From Dendrophyllia cribrosa (lineage: Eukaryota > Cnidaria > Anthozoa > Scleractinia > Dendrophylliidae): a DNA stretch of 64,000 bases. The position numbers and the translations under genes are program-made. Positions 29,467-40,400 of this stretch are shown here, one piece after another. The stretch spans positions 9,763,828 through 9,827,827 of the forward strand of contig JAJLRJ010000007.1 of assembly GCA_024195265.1 (NCBI GenBank), written 5' to 3'. Position 1 is the stretch's first letter, and each line of letters opens with the position of its first letter. The notes below the pieces were generated by a model, which searched no databases, was not told where the DNA came from, and worked only from the letters and a program-made list of their open reading frames with translations.

Positions 29467-32400
29467 TCACCTCTTCTGTCTTGCTGCTGTCTGGGTTCCA
29501 GCAGGCTTGGATGTTGAGGATGCCTTACTCGGCCCAGTTTTCCTAGCAGCACCTCCTGTGCTCTGTCGCCCAGCACTTGCTTCTGTTAGCCTTTTAGGTT
29601 GCGGTGACCTCTGAAGTCTGGCTTGCTCTTTCTCTGCCTTCAGCTATTAAACAAATAACATTTAACAAATGAAGGAGATCTTACTGCTTAGTAGCAGGGG
29701 TAAGTAGAGGGGGGGGGGGGGAGGGGGGAGAGAGAAGCAAGTGGGAACTGAAATAAAATGGAATTGGTAGGATGGTGGGAGGAAAGAGAGGAGAAAAAAT
29801 GGAATGCTGCATAACACTGGGCTATTTCAAAAAAGTAGAGGCAGGAACTGCCAAGGAAGCAGGCACGATTCCCAGCCATTTTTGCGCACTCGTGTTCCCT
29901 GTTTTGAGGAGGATGAAAACCAGACTCCCTGAAATGGCTGGAAATCGAGGCTGCTAAGGACGTGGTGGGAACTGGAATTAAAGCATATAGGAAGTGGAAA
30001 GTTCTGTTCTAAGATTGTTTAACAAGTGAGGCCTGGCCCAAAAACATTCAAACAGAATGCATTAACGCATTAACACATGAACACACTCACCCTTGCTTGG
30101 TAACGCTTTTCAAAATAAGCCATATCTTCTTCCTCTGTAGTCCTGCGTGCCACCTGTCCTGCAGCACCACCCATCCCATCCTCTAGTGACAGTGCAGCTA
30201 CACCTGTATGGGCTCTGAGGAATGGATGGTCATCAGGTCCTAGCCAAAAAGATATTCAATGTTTCCTTATGAAGTCTTTGAAGGGTAAATAAGGTAAGGT
30301 AGGTAAAGATGCACACGAGTCACAGGCAACCCACTCCCGGGGGAGGTACTCTGTAAATGTTTGGGTAGTGGTGTGCCTTGGGGACTCTCAAACCTTACCC
30401 TATACCAGACCATGTTCAGCTGATTTTGCAACCCTATACTAGACTAGACAACAAAAATCCCTACCCTATCCCAGACTTGCTATTTTTTGCATATCTGAGC
30501 AATTATGTGGAAGCATAGTATTTTTCCTGGAAAGCCATCTGTCAACAATGTTGCGGGGATGGTTTTATTTCTGTTTAGGGAAGGCTCTTTCTCTTCCGAG
30601 TTTCAATTCGTATTTTAGATTTAATTCTTCATACCACTGATCAGTTTCCTGGCAAATGATGCCCTGGCGTGCGTTTCTCAAAGGTCCCGAAGACATTTTT
30701 AATTCTCAGTTTCTATCAAGTGGAGCTGAAGTTAATAGCCCACAAGCCTGCCTGACGTGTTTCGTCAACTACGAATTCTATTTCTAAGCTTTCAAAATAA
30801 ACAAAAACTTATTTCTTGTCATTAACACTGTACACAAAATAAGGCTTTGGGCCCGAAAAGTTTTCGGGGCCTTTGAGAAAATACGCCTGTTCTAGACCAA
30901 ACCTCTTTGATTTCTATACCGTATCCCAGACTGAACTGCTAGAAAACCATACCCTTCACAGCAGCATATAAGAATACCCCCCACCCGGGTGCCCCCTTGA
31001 CCGGAGCTTAACCAGGTTTACATAGCATGAAGCACCTAGAAGTATTGCTACTCCCCCTGAATGGGATGCTAGTCCATTGCAGGGTTAGCCCAGCATTTTG
31101 TTGCTCAGTGGTACGATTTGTACACCAGGTTGGGGAGAGAGGATGTGGAGTGAAGTTTCCTGTCTAAGGAAACAACACAACAGCCAAGAACTAACTTTAC
31201 TGATAAACTAAAATAAATGTTGACTTTTTGCATGAACTGCCTGTAGCCTGGGTATCCTGTTCACCTACCTATGGGTTGCTCCAGCATATGCATGGGTGGA
31301 GGACCAATGCCGCTGTCATCCAGGCGCATGTAGCCATCCATCAGTGAGCTGAACCCTGTTATTCCACCCATAGCTGCATATGGAACATCTTGACCCACAG
31401 GGTGACCACGAGCCAGTCGTTCCTCTTTTGTCTCTACGATTGTCTATATTACACACAGGGAAAGATTTTAGACTAAATTCTAAATTACCTAACAGCAGAT
31501 ATTACTAATAAATTAGGTATTATGACATTTTTAGCTTTGGGTTTTGTTTCTAATTGTTGACTTGGAAATGCCTTTTGATGAGGTTTAAAAAATCTCATTA
31601 TAATATGGGCCGCGTCACGCAAAAAGGGCCCGGATGACATGGCATGTGATTTCGAGTAATTTGCATTTAAATCAGCTGCTCAAAATGGCGGAAGCCTTGT
31701 GGTATGTGCATTCGAGGCGCGATTTTATGGTTTTAATTTCCATTTCCAGACTTTTTTTCGCTTCCATCATATTATTTAGGGATTGAAGTGGGGGAAAAAG
31801 CTGAAAACTCAAAATCAATAAAAATATGTCGTCCGGGCCCTTTTCGCGTAATGCGGCCCATATTTAATATAGAGCATACTCTCTCTAAGCCATATACCCT
31901 CAGGACCAGCTCTAGCTGTCACCTTAGAGAGGTGTCTGCCTTAAAGACAGTTTCGTAGCAGACAAAGAAGTAAAGTTTGGCCAGGACTAGCCATCCACTG
32001 ATGTCTGCCTCAGAGAGGTGTCCCCTTCTCACTTGGTTCCTGCCCCCTCTCCCATAATAATATTATTGTACCCACCTTGTGAGCATATGTTGGTTCTCCA
32101 CAGCCACAAGTGTAGGAACTTCTGAAGGCTTTACATCCACAGCCCTTAGTGCACTTGAAAGGTGATGCTTCTAAATGATCATCAGCAAAGTGCTTACACT
32201 GACATCTGATTGGCTGTGTGCCATTCTTTGGCACATAGTGATAACTCTTACATTTACAGCCACTTGCTCGACATGGCAATGGGATAGGTCTGGTTTGTGG
32301 CAAGGTCTCATAATCTGTTTTATGCTGTTTGTACCTAAGATTAAGAAAACAATGGAAATCAAATATGAAAATTTAATTTAACTGATATTATGAAATGTAA

Positions 32401-34160
32401 GAACATAAAAAATGCAAAATGTAACAGCTGGTCTGCTTCTTCGTTCAAGTGGTCAGCCCACAGGAGGAGGAGATGGAGGTGCAGTGGTGTTGTGGTTAGC
32501 ATCTTGGACTTCAGATCTGAAGGTCTGTGTTTCGAGGCCTGGTCTCGGCCGTCCTGTTGTTTCCTTAGACAAGAAACTTTACTCCTCATTGTCTCTCCCC
32601 ACCCAGGTGAATAAATGGGTGCCGGCATGAAAATGCTGGGGGTAACCCTGCGATGGACTAGCATCTCATCCAGGGGGAGTAGCATATTACTACTAGTTGC
32701 TTTATGCTGCGGAATAACCGGGTTAAGCTCTGGCCGAGTAGGCCACCTGTGGTTCATATGTAACTTTACCTTACCACATAGGAAAAAAAATTGATGTATC
32801 ACTTCAACAGACCAAGATAACTGGAAAGTATGCTTACAAGAGTCAAAAATAATTTAAAAACCAGAAAAACTCTCTCTCACCCTGTACACAATATAGATAT
32901 TTCATTTCTTTTACCTGTGATTACAGAAACACATTGTTTCTGGGCCGACCATTTTACAGTCCATACCATTAGGAGCTGTCCAGCTAACAAAAAGCCTGTT
33001 TTTCATTCTCAAGGGTAGAACCTTTTTCTTATACTCTTCATACTCTTCGGGAGAAAAGAGTTTTCCACCATCATCGTCGCCAACAATCCTACAACAGAAA
33101 ACAAATGACACTGTTTTTAACATGTCCTCATGAGCTTGTATGTGAAGGCGCGGTGGTGTACTAATGGTTAACGCATTTGGACTTCACATCCCAAGGTCAG
33201 TGGTTTCAGCCCAGGTCTTGGCTGTTGTATTGTTTCCTCGGAACATTTTTCTTACTTCACATTGATGTCATCAAAACCACCTATACATGGAATGTGAGGT
33301 GTAGGTGTGGGTGACAAATTGGCAGTCCTTTAATTGCCACTTATATTTCACTTTTAGTTTTATTTGGGACTGTACAGGTCTTCTCAGATCCTATATACTG
33401 TTTATATTTGTTAACATGGTATATTTGGCCATGAATTCGCTGAAGGATGGTTTATGTCCATCCTTGCTTTCTTTATTGCGGCAACAACATGATGTCACAT
33501 CCTTTGCCAGTTGCTCAAGGTCACGCGCTTTGACATTGACAAGTTGGCAAACATTTGATTTTGAGCTCAGCTGTGGTCATCACCAGGTGCAATACACTTT
33601 ACAGACAATTGGCGTTCACGCTGTTTGTCATATTCAGTTTGCTGCTACACTGTGCTGACGAGACCCAACCAGGTTGAAACAGCTGTCCACGGTTGCATTT
33701 TGGCTTTCAGTTTGGCCTCTATCATGTCGTTGTCGCCTTAAGTGTTCCATGTAGTATCAGCCTTGCTTACTTTACTTTTATTCACATTTTTGGCTGATTA
33801 GGCTGGTAACAGCTAGAATAATACCATGCATTAATTAATTGCTTAATTGACTGAGTGTTGTTCGTCTTGTTCACAGGCCTACAACCTAAGAATTACTAAT
33901 CAAGTTTACTGACAGTCAGCTTGTTTTCCCTAAATTAAGCTTATTTACAAGCAAAACCATTAAAACTATTAAGCTTATAACTTTTATATGCAGACATGAC
34001 CTATAATTGAATTAAGCTTAAGCTTAATTAAAATGAGATGCTAAGTTTTTAGACAAGTGTATTTATAAATGCAAGCCACAAACCTACGATATTCCAAGTA
34101 TTGATCTATAGAAGCTGCAGCATTGCGATCTAGTTTCAAATGTATTGGATTTCCGGCCAT
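29467..34160 (-). CDS. FAM221A: FAM221A, complete, six exons, 336 residues
   Basis: Exons on the minus strand: 34160-34084, 33088-32915, 32334-32076, 31443-31269, 30239-30091, 29643-29467; together 1011 nt ending TGA. The product matches the FAM221 family: [19 protein letters not shown] near the start, then [21 protein letters not shown], a Cys-rich core ([51 protein letters not shown]), [20 protein letters not shown] and [11 protein letters not shown]. It ends in [20 protein letters not shown] and a basic Ser/Ala tail. The regular Cys/His spacing suggests metal binding, but the family's biochemical role is not established. The GGITGFSSL and RLDDSGIG blocks favour FAM221A over FAM221B. It is convergent with TRRAP and divergent from the ZSWIM2-like gene. 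Confidence 0.93.
30330..30993. mobile_element. Element with CACTCCCGGGGGAGGTACTC ends
   Basis: CCACTCCCGGGGGAGGTACT at the left roughly mirrors AGAATACCCCCCACCCGGGTG at the right. Between them are CTATACCAGACC and CCTATCCCAGAC words near the left and ATACCGTATCCCAGACT at the right, i.e. inverted subterminal repeats. FAM221A intron. Confidence 0.6.
31000..31200 (-). repeat. SINE body fragment, minus orientation
   Basis: GCTTAACCAGGTTTACATAG through TACTCCCCCTGAATGGGATG is the complement of the 3' body seen at 32590-32740. Confidence 0.7.
31613..31863. mobile_element. MITE, TIR ATATGGGCCGCGT
   Basis: ATATGGGCCGCGTCACGCAA..GGGCCCGGATGAC at the left mirrors GTCGTCCGGGCCCTTTTCGC..ATGCGGCCCATAT at the right. 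FAM221A intron. Confidence 0.8.
32470..32785 (+). repeat. tRNA-derived SINE, most complete copy
   Basis: The head GCAGTGGTGTTGTGGTTAGC..TTGGACTTC resembles a tRNA A box, and GTGTTTCGAGGCCTGG a degenerate B box. The body (CACCCAGGTGAATAAATGGG, TGCGATGGACTAGCATCTC, GGGTTAAGCTCTGGCCGAGT) recurs at 31000-31200 and 9586-10190 in reverse. Confidence 0.75.
33146..33250 (+). repeat. tRNA-like SINE head fragment
   Basis: AAGGCGCGGTGGTGTACTAA, TGGTTAACGCATTTGGACTT and the following TTGGCTGTTGTATTGTTTCC match the head of the SINE at 32470-32580. Confidence 0.65.
33590..33790 (+). repeat. Right half of the AGTAAGCAAGGCTG MITE
   Basis: TTTGCTGCTACA..GTGCTGACGAGA..GTTGCATTTTGGCTTTCAGT and GTAGTATCAGCCTTGCTTAC correspond to the complement of 25480-25640. 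The left terminus is missing. Confidence 0.6.
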
Positions 34161-34420
34161 AGTTTTCTCAAAATCACGATAAAATCAGAGCGAAATGACT
34201 CCAAACTTTTTTCGTTTCCAAAACAACATGATTTTACGTCATATAAAGGAAACGAAATATCCTCTGACTTCCAGTTCTCCTCCTCCCAAAATCGTTGCCA
34301 AGCAAGCGTGAAATCGAGGCAAAAACAAATTTGCAAAATTTCAAATGCCAGAAGAAATGTTTGGCTTGTCATGACTTTCTTTCGAAATTATTAGGAATTT
34401 CTTTACTAAACAACACCAAC
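34161..34420. promoter_or_regulatory. Shared bidirectional promoter interval of FAM221A and ZSWIM2-like
   Basis: The two start codons are 260 bp apart on opposite strands, so both 5' UTRs and core promoters must fit here or lie inside the neighbour. No clear TATA box is seen. GTTGCCAAGCAAGC at 34294-34307 resembles an RFX X-box (consensus GTTGCCATGGCAAC), the usual control site of ciliary genes. The right half-site is imperfect. Confidence 0.5.
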
Positions 34421-37400
34421 ATGGCTCGACGGGTTCCTTGGAGACGTGTTTGTCCTGATGTTGTCATGAACAGGATCGATGAAGCGATCCAAGCTAGAAT
34501 TTATCTTCTTCGCGAGACGGGACCAACTGGGTTTCTTTTGAAGGAAGATGGTTCGGATCGCAAATTTAAGGTTTGTTTTAATAATATTTGTTTCCAGACA
34601 ATAACATTATAGCAAGTACGTTCTTGGCTTTGTTTGTTTACGAGTTCAGTACGGTTTACCGTCAAAGACAGCAGAACTTTGCTAAAGCAAAAATTCCAAA
34701 CACCATTATTAGCTACAAGTTCCGGTGTTAATGATGTCAGTATAAAGCTTAATTTTTTCATACAATGATGCAGCAATTTTAAATTGCTACTTATCCTTAA
34801 TATGGATAAAATACATTGAAGTGAGGGGAAAGACAAATCTTCGATACTGCACAATGACTTAAGAATATTTTTTATTGTTTTGTCCGAGAAACGTATTTTG
34901 ACAGAAGCTAATATTTATAACAAATAAATTTATAAGCTTAAGCTGATATTTTAAAAGAAAGCCCGCGCTCCTGCACATGGAAATGTCATGCATGAATTAT
35001 TCCTGTTTATCAGGTGTTCTTGGGTGATCAGCATTCTTGTACATGTCAAACTTTTATGAAGGAAAAAGAGCTCTGTGTTCATATCCTTTGGTAAGTCAAC
35101 TGCACTGAAAATGTTTTTGTTTATGCATGTACAGTCAGTCTGTCCTCTAAGATTATTACACCTACATGTATCTCAGGCATACAATCTATGCAATCAAATC
35201 CCATGTTACAGACACCTCTCCACTGAAATAGGACACCCCATCAATACAAACAGGCGTAGGATTCCAGAGGAATAATTTTTACTGAAAATAACTCCCACTA
35301 TCTACAGACTCTGTCTGTTATTGAGACAAATTAAATTATGGTCCTATTTATAAAGGGCTCCATTAAAGCAGAAGCTGACTGTATACACAATTACATACCT
35401 TTGCCTACCCTCCGTCCACATGCACACCAGATCACTAACTATCATACCAGTAATTAAAATAATAATAACTATAGTTCAATAAATTTTATCAATTACAAAA
35501 TTCTTGATTGTGATTGGTCATCTGTGTGCCTATTTCTTGCATAATTGGCACGCAGTCATGTGGGTGTCCAATTACAGCTATCCAATTACAACGTTTTGTA
35601 ATTGGATAGCTGTAATTGGACACCTGTGTTGTGTGCCAACAATCAGGTGCACTTAAATGGGTTCAGTCTGTTTTGCTGTTGTCCTCTTGCTTCCAAAATG
35701 ATAGAAAATTTCCTTGACATTTTGAGTACAAAAAAGTCCACATGGACTTTTTAAAGGCCCAGTATTGTCCATTATGCTTCACGCGCCTCTGTTATTGTTT
35801 GGTTTGCACAGGGGTGAGGCTTCTATTGTTCAAGGGCGTGTGAAGCATAATGGACAATACTGGGTCTTTAATCCCAAATTTTGTTATTGATGCAATAGTA
35901 ATTGAACTTCGTGTCATACAATTTGGGGTAATTGTGTTCGTAATTACAAATCGTCCTTGTGCTCCGTGCTCGGCCGATTTTTAAATTACTCGCCCAGTTA
36001 CTCTCTGAATTGTTCTCCACTCAGTCCTGTACATGTGAGATTTTTTCATAATTTATTATGCCAGCTACCAGCTATTAATGACAGCCTTGATAAGGTCTAT
36101 ATCATCTGCTTTATTTGTGTAGGGTACTGCTTAAGAAATTTCGAGTGCCCAAAGAAAATCAAAGTAAGTTGATTCTTAGTTATGTTTAAATTATTTACTG
36201 TACTGACAGTTACTTAATTTCTTAAAGGGGCAGTGTCTTAAGTAAAGTTTAATAACAAAGTTATTATAATTGAAGGCTTTCCTGCAAAAAGGGCCTATAT
36301 TGCTTTTTGGGCCAATTTTCATTTTTTGCAAGATCAAGATAATTTTTGGCAGACTGACTTGTTTTGACATAACAAACATCATTTTGAATTTTTTAGTTGA
36401 TTTGCACCTTGTTTTAGAGAAATAACCTTGCAACAACAAAAAAACGCGACGGCATCTTTGGAAAGCCATGCAAAGGTATTGTACATGTTTAACCAGAAAC
36501 AAAAGAAATTTATTTCTCAAAAACAAGGCTCAATTCAGCAAAAAAAAATCACGGAACGATGATTGTCGTTTAAAAACAAGTCAGTCTGCAAAAAATTACC
36601 TGATCCTGCAAAAAATGAAAATTGGCCCAAAAAACTATATTTATAGACCCTTTTTGCAGGAAAGCCTTCATTTATTATATTATTGTTGTAGCATGGTTTT
36701 GACCAAAAACACTGCTCCTTTAAATAAATTAACGTAAATTTTTTTCTCAACCTGAGAGAAAGCTGATAACCTGTTAGTTAAGCCCCAAATAATAGTGATT
36801 AGCACCTAATTTCTCCTTGCAATGTCACTACACAATCAAAATATAGAGGTCATGAGAATAAAGGGAATGATCAGCAGGGATCCCTGGTGAGAATCGTTGA
36901 AGGATCTTTAAGGATCCTCAAAGATCTGCATGAGGATCTGCGAGGATCTAACTGAGGATCTGAATAAAGATCCTCAATTATAAATCTTGCAAATTAAGAT
37001 CTTCAAGGATCCTTTAAATTCTTGCAAAGATCTTCAAGGATCCTTTAACTTCCTGCAAAGTCCCTGCAAAGATCTTCAAGGATCCTTTAAGTTCCTGCAA
37101 AGTCCCTGCAAAGATCTTCAAGGATCCTTTAAGTTCCTGCAAAGATCTTCAAGGATCTTTAAAGATCTTCAAAGATCTTGGCAAGTACGTCCTTCAAAGG
37201 ATCTTATTAAGATCCTTGAAAGATCCTTATAAATTCTTGAGGATCTTAAAGGATCCTTGCAAAGATCCTTGCAAGGATATTTTGCTAGGATCCTTTCAAG
37301 ATCTTCATCAATTCCTTGAGGATCTTTGTAAAAAATTCTACAATAAATTGCAGATGAAGAATCTTTGAGGATCTTTCAAAGATCCTGTCCTTTAAAGATC

Positions 37401-40400
37401 TTTATCTTTAAGGATCTTTGACAGGTCTTTGAAGATCTTCAAAGATCCCTGAAGATCCTGTGAGGATTTTCACCAGGGATATGTACTGTACTGTTGTCGT
37501 GAAGACTAAACAATGTAATATGTACCCTGCTAACAGTGAGTCCCCTCTGATCTTACTAAAATGGAACCCTGGCTGCTTGCATGCCCTTAAACTGAAACAG
37601 TTTATTATTATAATATTGAGATCAGTGAGGAGAGTTTATGATATTGCTGCTTAAAGGATTAATAAATGAACAACTTATAAACATTTCAATGTTTAGTTAT
37701 TTTTCAACTGTCATTGGTGGAGCGTGAGATCAATGAGGTCATGAGAGGATGTTATGCAAGGTCAAGCCCAGCAAAGAGGAAAGACCCTGATAAGAGCAAC
37801 ACTGAGTCTGACAACAGGGAGAAACTAAAACAAAAGGAAATTGAAACAGAAGATGTTTGTCCTATTTGCCAGGAAGAGTTTCTGCAGCAACCTGAGCCAC
37901 TCACTTATTGCAAGTAAGGCTACACCTGTACCTACAATAATATTGCAGACAGAAGTACATGTACATTAATAGTTGGGAAGGTTGTAAAATTGAATAGCAT
38001 TGGGTGCTTACCATTAGTAGGAAAAAACCGGTTGGGGTGACCGTCACATGATGGTAATTAAGCGATTTTCCAACTTTACCGACCAACCAACGAGATTGCA
38101 CTATCCTGGTACCCAGACCGTTAACTCGATTTAGCGATTTGAATTTTTCTAAAGTCAAATGGTAAGGAAATTTCCAACGACTTCCTTTCCGAAACTGAAA
38201 AATAGGACTACCTCTGGAGGTATTCCACAATTTCCGAATGGATTTTCCGGAAAATGTCTGATCCATTTGACTTTCGATCAACCGAAATTTCCGAATTTTT
38301 TGGCTAAATGGTAAGCAAACATTATGTCCTCTTAATATTGGGATCTCAGTGAACAATTATGCATTTAAAATGCCCTGTTATATGCAGCATTTAAAAGGGG
38401 GAGGTCAGTCGAGAGAGAAAATAATAGTGAAAACTGCTAATCTTCCCTACACTTTTGACTGTGATTGTAGTACAATAACTGTGAATTGTCATGTACAAGC
38501 CAATATTTTAAAAGAAAATCAGTGAATTTTTATTCAAAATCTGTCTTTGTTATTGTTTGCAGATATGGGTGTGGTAACAGTGTCCATATGAAATGTATGA
38601 AGGTCTGGGCTGAACATCAGCGCTCCACTGGCGAGACAATTGTCAAATGCCCACTCTGTAGAGTCGACTTTGGATCTTTTCAGGTTAGTCAATTAAGGGA
38701 CAAATGTTATTCTCACTAGTGATTGAATAATTTCCTGGCCATGATGGTCCTTCACGTTTGCACTGTTCTTAACTAAAATAATGCAATTGTCTGGTTTTCT
38801 GTTACATGTACCTACATAAAAAGACATAGTTGCATAGTTTTAATATTACTTATAAAATTCATTAATAATTCATAACAGTTATGACAAATCAAATTTGAGG
38901 CCCCGTTCACACATATACATTTACGTACTTCGTAAATGCATATTTTTTTTATCTAAAACGCTCCTGTCCACACGAAGCCGGCCATCGTTTACGATTTGTT
39001 TTCACCTGTCCACACGTAAACGCTAAAACGATAGGTAAACGCTTCAAATCTGCATCGAGCATGCGTAGATAAGTCTGCCATATTGGATACCTACTCTATT
39101 TTCTTTATTTGTGGACTGGGCCCGAATCTGTGACATCAGCATTTATGAAAATATCCGTTTACGCTGTCCACACATAAATGGGTAAACAGCGTTTTCAAAA
39201 ATATCCACTTTGGAGAGGGTTTTTGAAAATATCCGTTTAGGGTAACCGTTTTCATCGTTTACGTGTGGACCGGAGGCCTAAACGCATAAAAAAATATGCG
39301 TTTATGAACGTAAACTTATACGTGTGGACGTGGCCTGAGTCACATGTACACCTCTGTAAACCCCAGTACAAATCAACTGAGTTGATAAATTATTAAACAG
39401 TAGAATTAACTTTTGATACAGACACCTGCTCAGCTAATTAGTATTCATTAACTTTTCATACAGATCTCTACTCATTGTTTCATTTCATAAGTACAATAAA
39501 ATATTCACATCCGATCTGTCTGAAAGGCAGACACGTCTCTAAGACGGACATCAATAATTTATTATTGATTGGTTCTGGTCGAATTTTACTTGTTCGTATG
39601 TAACTAATTACTCTCTGTAAGGCAGACACCTCTCTAAAGGTGGATTTCCACTGTCGCGTTTTTGCCTACGCACGTTAACGTACGTAAAAATTTTTAACGT
39701 ACGTAAAAATGAAATTTTACGCGCGTAACTACGTGCGTTGACTTTACGTTGTCCAATTTCCAGTGCCGCGTTTTTTTCTAGGTTTTTACGTACGTTATAC
39801 GCACGTAAAGGCACGTAGCCCTCGCGAGCGTTTTCGGAAAAGTTGAACTGGGTTCAACTTTTTCGCGGATGTCTGCGTTTACGCGGCGATTTAACCAATG
39901 GCAATTTCGGATTTTGTCACATGACACCAACTCCATGTAGACGCCATTTTGTTTTATCTGCTTTACATATTCCTGTAGTGCAATCCACAATGCATCGCAC
40001 ACCTCAGGAATTATTCTACTCACGGTTGTATGGCCAAGGCGGTAGCTAAATGATATCGTCTGTAAGGAATCACCAGTAGCTAGAAATCGAAGAGTAACAG
40101 CGAGACGTTCACCGGGACTGATTGGCTCACGATACAAGGATTTCTTAGACAGCATCGGTCCCACAAGAGAAAGAAGGTGGTCAAATCTTTCAGGTGTCAT
40201 CCGGAAGTATTTATAAAATGACTCGTGGTCATTTTCGCGCATTTCTTGCACTAGAGTGTGGTATTCCCCCACTTGAAACCGATTTTGAAATAGCTCTCTG
40301 ATCCGAAATCTTTTCCGATATTTTTGTCGTCTTTTTCGTCTCTGTCTAAGGTACAACAGGAGAAAGAACCACTTGTTTATAACGGCGGCCATTACTTTAG

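Noticed and set aside
36987..37232. 81-codon open frame with FKFLQ/DLQGS repeats
   Set aside because: It is a translation artefact of the GATC-rich repeat; no start context or homology.
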